This document shows, one piece after another, positions 1 through 4,815 of a stretch of DNA of 5,289 nt (the first letter of the stretch is position 1; each line of letters starts with the position of its first letter). The position numbers were made by a program, and so were the translations under genes. The notes beneath the pieces are model-generated. The model did no database searches. It was not told the DNA's origin and worked only from the letters and a program-made list of their open reading frames with translations. This stretch comes from Nitrososphaerota archaeon (GTDB lineage Archaea; Thermoproteota; Nitrososphaeria_A; Caldarchaeales; Wolframiiraptoraceae), in contig JAGHCZ010000112.1 in NCBI GenBank assembly GCA_021160205.1, forward strand, positions 1 through 5,289, read 5' to 3'.

Positions 1-282
1 AATTTAGAGAAGATATCGGAGGCCGTGGAGAAGTTGTCGGTGAGAATTCCTCAGAACGCGAGCTTTAGAATAACCATCGAGAAGAGGCATACCTCGCTTT
101 CAAGCTCAGAGATAATAGAGGCCGCCGCGAAGAACGTGAATCGAAGGGTTGATTTGAAAAATCCGGACTGGGTGATTTTGATAGAAATAGTGGGAGCCCT
201 TACCGGAGTGTCCGTCATCAAGCCTGATCAAATACTTAGCGCGGCGAAGTTCAGAGATAAGATAAAATACTCAAATGAATGA
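1..282 (+). CDS. THUMP-domain RNA-binding protein, 3' part (5' end outside window)
   Basis: The frame is open from base 1 to the TGA at 280-282, so this is the C-terminal ~93 residues of a longer protein. A GTG at base 25 could be read as a start, but the preceding codons continue the same fold, so I treat the gene as cut by the window edge. The piece matches the second half of a THUMP domain: a beta strand of type SFRITIEKRH, then SSSEIIEAAA, then the hallmark VDLKNPDWVILIEIVG and a final GVSVI strand. This is known as the Tan1-like class of archaeal THUMP proteins. THUMP domains bind the acceptor end of tRNA, and yeast Tan1 assists acetylation of C12 in tRNA-Ser and tRNA-Leu. No catalytic domain is visible here. 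It ends 12 bases before the eL14 gene, in the same direction, which suggests one transcription unit. The family is fairly sure; the exact role is inferred. Confidence 0.8.
   Translation, partial: NLEKISEAVEKLSVRIPQNASFRITIEKRHTSLSSSEIIEAAAKNVNRRVDLKNPDWVILIEIVGALTGVSVIKPDQILSAAKFRDKIKYSNE
262..270 (+). promoter_or_regulatory. Possible TATA box for a leaderless eL14 transcript
   Basis: The string ATAAAATAC lies inside the last codons of the THUMP gene, centred about 29 bases before the eL14 ATG, the spacing expected for an archaeal promoter starting close to the start codon. No Shine-Dalgarno sequence precedes that ATG, which fits leaderless translation. It could be chance in AT-rich coding sequence, and eL14 may simply be co-transcribed. 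Confidence 0.3.
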
Positions 283-294
283 AAAATCTTTGCG

Positions 295-588
295 ATGATC
301 GAGGAGATAGGAAGAATCGCTGTAAAGGTCGCTGGAAGAGAAGCGGGGAGGAAGTGCGTCATAGTCGACGTCGTGGACAAAAACTTCGTCACCGTCACAG
401 GTCCAAAGGATTTAACGGGAGTCAGGAGGAGAAGGGCGAATATAGCGCATCTCGCCTTCACGCCTCATAAGATCGAGATAAAGAAGAACGCAAGCGACGA
501 GGAAGTAATGAAGGCCTTGGAGAACGCCGGTCTAATCGAATACATGAAGCAGAAGACGGAGATCGAGCCGAAAGCCCTGATTGCGTGA
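295..588 (+). CDS. rpl14e: Ribosomal protein eL14 (L14e)
   Basis: A 97-residue protein of the size usual for archaeal eL14, a large-subunit ribosomal protein shared by archaea and eukaryotes. The first ~40 residues form the KOW/SH3-like barrel: IGRIAVKVAGREAGRKCVIV is typical, followed by VDKNFVTVTGP. Next comes the basic VRRRRANIAHL segment, which is characteristic of the family and likely contacts rRNA, then a lysine-rich stretch and a C-terminal helix (EEVMKALENAGL). The ATG at 295 gives the family's normal N-terminus. No Shine-Dalgarno sequence is visible upstream. The gene sits between the THUMP gene and cbf5; eL14 and cbf5 are known neighbours in many archaeal genomes, which supports both calls. 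Some archaeal groups lack this protein, so its presence is mildly informative on lineage. Confidence 0.93.
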   Translation: MIEEIGRIAVKVAGREAGRKCVIVDVVDKNFVTVTGPKDLTGVRRRRANIAHLAFTPHKIEIKKNASDEEVMKALENAGLIEYMKQKTEIEPKALIA

Positions 589-622
589 AGGGTTTTTAGA
601 CCGCGCGAAATTATTTTCTTGG

Positions 623-1639
623 ATGATCGCCGAAGCTGCTAAGCCTCCTTGGGAGATCGAGCGAGAGATACTCGTCAGAGTTGATGCGGAATCAAATCCC
701 GAGTACGGAGGAGATCCATACGGGAGATCGACTGAGGAGCTCTTGAAAACGTGTATCCTAAACATAGATAAGCCCAGGGGGCCTACGAGCCACGAGATAG
801 CGTTTACGGTTAGAGATCTTTTGAACGCCGAGCGCGCGGGTCACGGGGGAACTCTAGATCCAGCGGTTTCTGGGGTTCTTCCAATATTGATTAATGATGC
901 TACTAAATGCGCTGGAGCCGTGATGAGAGGTGGAAAAGAATACGTGTGCATAATGAGGCTTCACGGAGAAGTATCAGATGAAAAGCTCGAGGAGGCGATT
1001 CGATTCTTCACGGGAGAGATTTACCAAGTTCCCCCGGTCAGGTCCAGTGTTTCAAGGATGCTAAGAACGAGAACAATATACAGGATCGAGCTTCTTGAAA
1101 GAGACGGTAGAAACATCTTGATTAAAGTGGCTTGCTCAGGCGGCACATACATCCGGAAGCTTTGCCATGATATCGGATTGTACTTGAGATGCGGAGCACA
1201 TATGCAGGAGCTGCGGAGAACCCGGGCCGGTCCCTTCTCGGAGGAGGATTGCTCAACTCTCTTGGATCTTTATGGAGCGTTGAAGGCATATAAGGAAAAT
1301 GGCTGCGAAAAATCCTTGAGGAAAATACTGAAGCCCATTGAGGAAGCCGTGAGGCATCTTCCCAAGATCTATTTACTCGATACGGCGGTGGATGCTATAT
1401 GTCACGGAGCGAACCTCGCCGTCGGCGGAATAGCCAAGCTCGAGAACTTGGTCAAGAGAAATGACGTGGTGGCCATGATGACGCTTAAAGGAGAACTAGT
1501 CGCCCTCGGAAGAAGCAGGATGAATGCGGAGGAGATCGTGGAAAAAGACCGCGGAATAGCCGTGGACACCGAGCGAGTAATAATGAAGCGGGGAACCTAT
1601 CCCCCGATCTGGAAGGGAGGGAAAAGAAGAATAAGATGA
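623..1639 (+). CDS. cbf5: Cbf5, H/ACA RNP pseudouridine synthase (archaeal TruB/dyskerin)
   Basis: Catalytic subunit of the H/ACA ribonucleoprotein, which converts uridine to pseudouridine in rRNA at sites chosen by guide RNAs together with L7Ae, Nop10 and Gar1; it may also make tRNA psi55. Read from the ATG at 623 the protein has 338 residues, close to Pyrococcus Cbf5. Family marks: the N-terminal segment REILVRVDAESNPEYG; NIDKPRGPTSHE (48-59); the catalytic loop AGHGGTLDP with Asp79; KEYV with Tyr107; CSGGTYIRKL (171-180) with the conserved Tyr176 and Arg178; and ELRRTRAGPF (196-205). A C-terminal PUA domain spans about 248-326 (HLPKIYLLDTAVDAICHGANLAVGGI, then LVALG and GIAVD) and would hold the ACA end of the guide RNA. 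The tail ends YPPIW plus a basic stretch. A TTG at 581 in the same frame would add 14 residues and overlap eL14 by 8 bases; I prefer 623 because its N-terminus aligns with known Cbf5. No clear Shine-Dalgarno precedes it. Confidence 0.94.
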   Translation: MIAEAAKPPWEIEREILVRVDAESNPEYGGDPYGRSTEELLKTCILNIDKPRGPTSHEIAFTVRDLLNAERAGHGGTLDPAVSGVLPILINDATKCAGAVMRGGKEYVCIMRLHGEVSDEKLEEAIRFFTGEIYQVPPVRSSVSRMLRTRTIYRIELLERDGRNILIKVACSGGTYIRKLCHDIGLYLRCGAHMQELRRTRAGPFSEEDCSTLLDLYGALKAYKENGCEKSLRKILKPIEEAVRHLPKIYLLDTAVDAICHGANLAVGGIAKLENLVKRNDVVAMMTLKGELVALGRSRMNAEEIVEKDRGIAVDTERVIMKRGTYPPIWKGGKRRIR

Positions 1640-1655
1640 ACGATTCTGAAAATGG

Positions 1656-1666
1656 TTTTAATATAA
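1656..1666 (+). promoter_or_regulatory. TATA box of the tRNA-Ser gene
   Basis: TTTTAATATAA is centred 26 bases upstream of the first tRNA base, in a short AT-rich gap after cbf5. A purine-rich GAAAATGG stretch just before it could be the BRE (TFB site). This is the expected layout for an independent archaeal tRNA promoter. Confidence 0.7.
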
Positions 1667-1686
1667 CTACACCTTAAAGCGAGGTA

Positions 1687-1781
1687 GCGGCGGTACCCTA
1701 GCCTGGTAAGGGGCAGGCCTGGAGTACTCTGGAAAGCCTGTGGCCCATCGGGCCTCGAGGGTTCAAATCCCTCCCGCCGCG
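1687..1781 (+). tRNA. tRNA-Ser(GGA) with a probable 10-nt anticodon-loop intron
   Basis: All arms fold. The acceptor is a perfect 7 bp (GCGGCGG 1687-1693 with CCGCCGC 1774-1780). The D-stem CCCU/AGGG (1696-1699 with 1709-1712) has a loop containing G18-G19. The anticodon stem is CAGGC 1714-1718 with GCCTG 1736-1740. A long class II variable arm GGCCC-ATC-GGGCC spans 1742-1754. The T-stem GAGGG/CCCTC carries loop TTCAAAT (1762-1768). The discriminator is G (1781), as in serine tRNAs; leucine tRNAs normally have A. CCA is not encoded. The anticodon loop is 17 nt instead of 7, so about 10 nt must be an intron. Mature anticodon GGA (1721-1723) would read UCU and UCC codons. The mature tRNA would be 85 nt before CCA addition. 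Confidence 0.93.
1725..1734 (+). other. Probable 10-nt tRNA intron at position 37/38
   Basis: Removing TACTCTGGAA leaves the normal 7-base loop CTGGAGA with anticodon GGA. A relaxed bulge-helix motif supports this placement. CUGG (1719-1722) can pair with CUGG (1729-1732) through C-G, U-G, G-U and G-C pairs, giving a 4-bp central helix. That helix is separated from the anticodon stem by a 3-base AAA bulge (1733-1735), the usual geometry at the 3' splice site. The 5' site lies in a 6-base loop, because the intron is too short for an inner helix. CTGGA occurs twice 10 bases apart (1719 and 1729), so a splice placement giving loop CTGGAAA is also possible. Confidence 0.7.
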
Positions 1782-1811
1782 TCATCTCTCAATCCAGCGT
1801 CTAAAGTGGGG

Positions 1812-1816
1812 TTTTT
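1812..1816 (+). terminator. T-run, possible terminator of the tRNA-Ser gene
   Basis: Five consecutive T residues follow a GGGG stretch about 30 bases beyond the tRNA 3' end, in the gap before the convergent methyltransferase remnant. Archaeal RNA polymerase often stops at such T-runs without a hairpin. The run is short, so the call is tentative. Confidence 0.35.
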
Positions 1817-2169
1817 CAGATTTCAGCCTTCTTTACGCCCCTTATTATGTAGACTGTTCTCTTCTTGGGATACGTTATGGTTATTGGGTGAAATTCAACG
1901 TTCTCCAAACTCATCTCTCCTAGCCTTCTCCTAAGCTCCTCATCGATTTTCCACTTTATCCATCGATTGCTCTTTGGTTCAAGTAACGCTAAAACACCGC
2001 CCGGCTTTAGCACTCTTATCATCTCTCTGAATGCTTTATCCCTCCTCCGATGATGAATCGTGTGAATCGCAAAACTCGCTATGACTTTATCAAAATAATT
2101 ATCCGGATACGGTATATCACACGCATCACTTCTCCTAAATTCAACCCTGCCTGATACTTCTTGACGGCT
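1816..2169 (-). pseudogene. N-terminally truncated class I SAM-dependent methyltransferase remnant
   Basis: On the minus strand 117 codons are open between the ilvE stop codon (2170-2172) and a TGA at 1816-1818. They encode the second half of a Methyltransf_11-type Rossmann methyltransferase: an acidic SDACDIPYPDNYFDKVI segment (motif III/IV region), ASFAIHTIHH, then the family signature MIRVLKPGGVLALLEP and a C-terminal strand region ending in YIIRGVKKAEI. The first half, with the SAM-binding GxGxG loop, is missing, and ilvE coding sequence occupies the place where it should be. No ATG, GTG or TTG exists in frame before the ATG at 2022 (minus strand), which would give only 68 residues with no SAM pocket. 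I therefore read it as a decayed or rearranged gene remnant. A short expressed fragment cannot be excluded. The second half is well conserved with no internal stop, so the loss may be recent. Confidence 0.75.
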
Positions 2170-3069
2170 CTACTCGGAGTAGATCTTGATTCCGTTTGCG
2201 GGGTTTCTGCATTCTTTCTCGAATTCCTCCATTAATTTTATGGTTATTTTCCCGGCTTTACCGTCTCCTATGGCCCTTCCAGCTATCTTGGTTACCGGAA
2301 TTATCTCCGCCCCTGTTCCGGTCATGAATACTTCGTCCGCTGTGATGAGTTCGAAGGGGGTTACGTCTTTTTCCTCGACTTGGTAGCCGAGCTTCCTCGC
2401 GAGTTCTATTACGAAGCTCCTGGTTATGCCTGGGAGAACTCCGGTCGTCGGTGGAGGAGTGATTATCTTATCGTTCTTGACCATGAAGATGTTTGTCGAG
2501 GATGTTTCGGCTACGAATCCTCTATCGTCGAGCATTACGGCGTCGTCCGCGCCCGCGGTTATCGCCTCTACCTTGGCTAGAATGCTGTTCAGGTAGTTTA
2601 GGGATTTTATCTGGTGGGTCGTCGCGTCGACCCTATCTCGTCTGACCGATGAAATTATCAGGGAGAGACCTTCGAGCTTTGATTCCTTCTTGTAGAGGGT
2701 GAGAACGGGCTCGGCGATTATGATCACGTTCGGCTTACTGCATTTTCTAGGGTCGAGCCCTAGATCTCCGACGCCGCGGGTTACGACGAGCCTGATGTAA
2801 GCATCTTTTAGCTTATTTTTCCTAAGGGTTTCTAGGACGGCGTTTATCATCTCTTCCTTGCTTAAGGGTATGTCGAGCATTATCGCCTTCGCCGAGTCGT
2901 AGAGCCTATCTATATGTTCTCTAAGCTTGAAGACTATCCCGTCATAGGCTCTTATTCCCTCGAAGACTCCATCTCCGTAGAGAAAGCCGTGGTCGTAAAC
3001 GGATATCTTTGCTCTGCTTTTTGGATAAAATTCTCCATCGATATATACGAGCGGTTCGCCCTCTTCCAT
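2170..3069 (-). CDS. ilvE: Branched-chain amino acid aminotransferase (class IV PLP enzyme)
   Basis: A 299-residue cytosolic aminotransferase that moves the amino group between glutamate and the 2-oxo acids of valine, leucine and isoleucine, the last step of their synthesis. Fold type IV marks in order: VYIDGEFYPKSRAKISVYDHG (8-28); YGDGVFEGIRAYDG (31-44); FKLREHIDRLYDSAK (47-61); AYIRLVVTRGVGDLGLDPRK (90-109); the PLP lysine Lys155 in HQIKSLNYLNSILAK; FVAETSSTNIF (185-195) with the conserved Glu188; TPPPTTGVLPGITR (204-217) for phosphate binding; and FMTGTGAEIIPV (248-259). The end NGIKIYSE matches the end I recall for methanogen IlvE (GIKVYDE), so the UAG stop is the natural terminus. The ATG at 3069 has a TATA box 23-31 bases upstream and no leader. 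D-amino acid transaminase and aminodeoxychorismate lyase share this fold but fit the motifs less well. The gene is divergent from an Lrp-type regulator, consistent with amino-acid-responsive control. Confidence 0.95.
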   Translation of the reverse strand: MEEGEPLVYIDGEFYPKSRAKISVYDHGFLYGDGVFEGIRAYDGIVFKLREHIDRLYDSAKAIMLDIPLSKEEMINAVLETLRKNKLKDAYIRLVVTRGVGDLGLDPRKCSKPNVIIIAEPVLTLYKKESKLEGLSLIISSVRRDRVDATTHQIKSLNYLNSILAKVEAITAGADDAVMLDDRGFVAETSSTNIFMVKNDKIITPPPTTGVLPGITRSFVIELARKLGYQVEEKDVTPFELITADEVFMTGTGAEIIPVTKIAGRAIGDGKAGKITIKLMEEFEKECRNPANGIKIYSE

Positions 3070-3092
3070 GCCGGATTCGAGCGCCTAGATGC

Positions 3093-3100
3093 AAATAAAA
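3093..3100 (-). promoter_or_regulatory. TATA box of ilvE
   Basis: Read on the minus strand this is TTTTATTT, centred about 27 bases upstream of the ilvE ATG, with CGAAAC just upstream as a possible BRE. Transcription would start at or next to the ATG, giving a leaderless mRNA. Confidence 0.65.
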
Positions 3101-3117
3101 GTTTCGAGAAGCATAAG

Positions 3118-3126
3118 CTTTTAATC
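3118..3126 (+). promoter_or_regulatory. TATA box of the Lrp-family gene
   Basis: CTTTTAATC is centred about 29 bases before the ATG at 3151, preceded by purine-rich AGCATAAG as a possible BRE. No Shine-Dalgarno lies before the ATG, so the transcript is probably leaderless. Confidence 0.6.
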
Positions 3127-3150
3127 TAGGACATTCTCTGCTCATTAAGC

Positions 3151-3585
3151 ATGCCAGCTGAATGGAGATTTTTAGACGACATAGACTACAAGATAATTGA
3201 GCTCTTGCAGAGAGACGGCAGAATGTCCTTTATAGATATCGGAAAAAAGGTAGGGCTCTCGGAGGGCGCTGTTAGAAGAAGGATTAGGCTGCTCCAAGAA
3301 AGGGGAGTCATCAAGAAATTCACGGTCGAAGTCAATCGGGGATACGGGATCGGCGCCGTCACTTTCATCCAATTCGATCAAGGAAGCTCTCCCAAGCAAA
3401 TCGTCGAAAACATAACTAAAGTGACGGGTGTTGAGAAAGTATATGAGCTAACGGGGAGATTCGACGCCATAGTGATCCTATCCGCTCCAAGCATAGGAGA
3501 GCTCAACGACAGAATAGACCTGATCAGAAACGTTGAAGGGGTTAAGAATACGGAGACGGCGGTGATTCTGAGGATAATCGGCTGA
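3151..3585 (+). CDS. Lrp/AsnC-family transcriptional regulator
   Basis: A 144-residue protein, the usual length for this family. An N-terminal winged helix-turn-helix covers about residues 8-60: LDDIDYKIIELLQRDGRMSF, then IGKKVGLSEGAVRRRIRLLQERGVIKKF, in which GLSEGAVRRRIRLL is the recognition helix region. A linker strand leads to a C-terminal RAM (AsnC_trans_reg) ligand-binding and oligomerisation domain of about residues 66-142, with VTGVEKVYELTGRFDAIVIL and the final VEGVKNTETAVIL. Such proteins form dimers, octamers or larger assemblies and often sense amino acids. The gene is divergent from ilvE across an 81-bp region with two TATA boxes and an inverted repeat, so it may regulate branched-chain amino acid synthesis and its own expression. 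Ligand and sign of regulation cannot be read from sequence. The ATG at 3151 is the only start that fits both the promoter and the fold. Confidence 0.93.
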   Translation: MPAEWRFLDDIDYKIIELLQRDGRMSFIDIGKKVGLSEGAVRRRIRLLQERGVIKKFTVEVNRGYGIGAVTFIQFDQGSSPKQIVENITKVTGVEKVYELTGRFDAIVILSAPSIGELNDRIDLIRNVEGVKNTETAVILRIIG

Positions 3586-3605
3586 AAGATCCGAAGACTC
3601 TAAAG

Positions 3606-3617
3606 GAAGCGTGCTTC
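3606..3617 (+). repeat. Short hairpin GAAGC-GT-GCTTC
   Basis: A small inverted repeat in the 47-base gap between the Lrp-family gene and the methylase start. Because the loop would be only 2 bases, a 4-bp stem with a CGTG loop is more realistic. No T-run follows, so it is not a convincing terminator. It lies 15 bases before the ATG at 3633 and may be incidental. Confidence 0.3.
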
Positions 3618-3632
3618 TCATCTAATTGAAAA

Positions 3633-4761
3633 ATGGTCGTGGTTGAGGAGCGGTGGGAGCTCGGAAAGCTCGTGACATTTGTCCCTAACAAGCAGACCCC
3701 AATCTATAACTGGTTTTTTCTTTAAGGAAGGCTTTTCCCGAGAATTCGTCCACTTAATGTTCAAGGAATTTGGGGTCGAGCCCGGTTATAGGGTTTTAGA
3801 TCCATTTGTGGGTTCTGGTACTACTCTCTTGGCGTGCAAGGAGGTCGGGGTGGACGGAGTTGGAATTGACGTTGCGCCGCTGGCGGTTTTTGTTACTCAA
3901 GTGAAGATCGCTGATTACGACTTGGAGAAACTGAGGGAAAGTGCTAGACGGATTCTCGGTCAGCCTTTTAGAAAGCCTGATTTATCTGAGGTCAGCGGCT
4001 TCGTCAAACGGTTTTTCCTCAAGCCGTCGCTCGAAGACATAATATTTTTCAGGGAAAAGATCAGGGAGCTGGAAGACCCTGTTTTAAGAAATTTCTTCAC
4101 TCTAGCATTAATGAACGCAGCGATGAAGGTCTCATTCGCGTATAAGGATGGTGCGGTACTAAAAGTTGTTAAGAAACCTGTCCCACCCTTCAGGAAGTTC
4201 TTCAGAAGAGTGGTTAAGAAAATGATCAGAGATCTTAAGCGAATGAACTTTAAGCCCTGCAGGCTCGAGGTCTATCTAGGAGATGCCAGGAAAATGGATT
4301 TCCTCGAAGAAGAGGAATTCGACGTAATAATTACTTCGCCGCCCTATCTAAACAAGATAGAGTACACGAAGGTTTACCGAATCGAGTATGAGCTGTTCTT
4401 CGGAGATGTCCAAATAGATCCCATTAGATCCTACCTCGGGTTAAATCCTAAAAACGTAGTTGACCTATTTCCCGAGCTGAACCTCCCAGAAGTTGCAAAA
4501 GCCTATTTCTACGACATGAACCTCTGCCTCGGGGAAATGTTCAGAGTTCTCAAGTCCGGCGGAAAGGCGGCGATAGTCGTAGCCGGCGGAGTTTTCCCAG
4601 ATAGAGTTGTGGAGTCTGATGTCTTGATATTGAAGCTCGCTGAGAGGATGGGGTTCGAAGCGGAGAAGATGATAGCGGTCAACAAGAGGGTTGCGACCAC
4701 TCGGAGGATTGTCAAGATCGGCGAGGCGAGGGAGAGCATCCTGATTCTCAGAAAGCCGTAG
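3633..4761 (+). CDS. DNA methylase-like N4-cytosine/N6-adenine methyltransferase, frameshifted near its N-terminus
   Basis: A class I methyltransferase of the amino-methyltransferase group. In the main frame (360 codons from a TTG at 3679) it shows motif I DPFVGSGTT (41-49) for SAM binding, an acidic GIDVAPLAV end of the next strand (62-70), a ~150-residue helical insert, the catalytic motif IV TSPPY (219-223) followed by LNKIEYTKVYRIEYE, then RVLKSGGKAAIVVAG (289-303). SPPY is commoner in N4-cytosine enzymes. The TTG gives a leader (SLTSRPQSITG) unlike the family. The frame starting at ATG 3633 instead encodes MVVVEERW...VPNKQTPIYNW, which fits, but it ends at UAA 3723-3725. Skipping one base at 3714-3720 joins them into a 375-residue protein continuing FKEGFSREFV. 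No restriction nuclease is visible, so it may be an orphan DNA methylase; an rRNA or tRNA target is also possible. It may be a pseudogene, a sequencing indel or a recoded gene. Confidence 0.8.
3714..3726 (+). other. Frameshift point T6-CTT-TAA-G in the methylase gene
   Basis: The upstream frame reads TGG TTT TTT CTT TAA and stops. If the peptidyl-tRNA on CTT (3720-3722) slips forward one base onto TTT (3721-3723), the next codon is AAG (3724-3726), the first lysine of the conserved KEGFSREFV segment in the main frame. The CUU-stop layout resembles the known +1 site of bacterial prfB (CUU UGA C), but I see no internal Shine-Dalgarno-like stimulator upstream. Loss of one T from the T6 run would have the same effect, so transcriptional slippage or a sequencing error are alternatives. 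Confidence 0.6.
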
Positions 4762-4781
4762 CCCCGTCATTCGAGAGCAAA

Positions 4782-4791
4782 TTAAATATAT
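4782..4791 (+). promoter_or_regulatory. TATA box of the FAH-family gene
   Basis: TTAAATATAT is centred about 29 bases before the ATG at 4816, with a purine-rich GAGAGCAA upstream as a possible BRE. It falls in the 54-base gap after the methylase, so the FAH gene has its own promoter and only a few bases of leader. Confidence 0.7.
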
Positions 4792-4815
4792 TTCGCGTGA
4801 CACTTTTACAAAGGT

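Larger units (their letters stand above)
3084..3130. promoter_or_regulatory. Inverted repeat CCTAGAT-N33-ATCTAGG, candidate Lrp operator
   Basis: The shared ilvE/Lrp promoter region carries CCTAGAT at 3084-3090 and its exact reverse complement ATCTAGG at 3124-3130. Each arm lies just downstream of one of the two divergent TATA boxes, between TATA and the start of transcription, so a bound protein would block both promoters. The AT-rich sequence between the arms is itself roughly symmetric (AAAAG 3097-3101, CTTTT 3118-3122). Binding by the adjacent Lrp-family protein is inferred from position; members of that family commonly bind their own promoters. Confidence 0.5.

Noticed and set aside
1740..1934. 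Plus-strand open frame starting in the tRNA variable arm
   Set aside because: It begins inside a tRNA gene and continues antisense to the methyltransferase remnant; no family features.
2050..2056. ATGATGA, a perfect box C of a C/D guide RNA
   Set aside because: No D' or D box (CTGA) at usable spacing follows; it lies in the His-His-Ile codons of the methyltransferase remnant. Similar GTGATGA strings at 918 and 2342 fail in the same way.
2170..2172. UAG as a pyrrolysine codon joining IlvE to the methyltransferase fragment
   Set aside because: IlvE ends with a family-typical C-terminus right before the UAG, and the appended piece lacks a SAM site; ordinary termination is far simpler.
2380..2580. 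Plus-strand open frame opposite ilvE
   Set aside because: Antisense to highly conserved ilvE codons, with a composition typical of a mirror frame and no promoter.
3606..3617. Hairpin after the Lrp-family gene as an intrinsic terminator
   Set aside because: Very small stem and no T-run afterwards; archaeal termination usually needs a T-rich stretch rather than this kind of hairpin.
3679..3723. TTG at 3679 as the true start of the methylase
   Set aside because: The residues it would encode before the KEGFSREFV segment do not resemble the family, while the other frame from ATG 3633 encodes a well-fitting N-terminus.
4465..4803. 112-codon open frame on the minus strand over the methylase 3' end
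   Set aside because: It is antisense to the conserved motif IV-to-end part of the methylase, shows no recognisable fold, and covers the FAH-gene TATA box; it is a shadow of the plus-strand gene.
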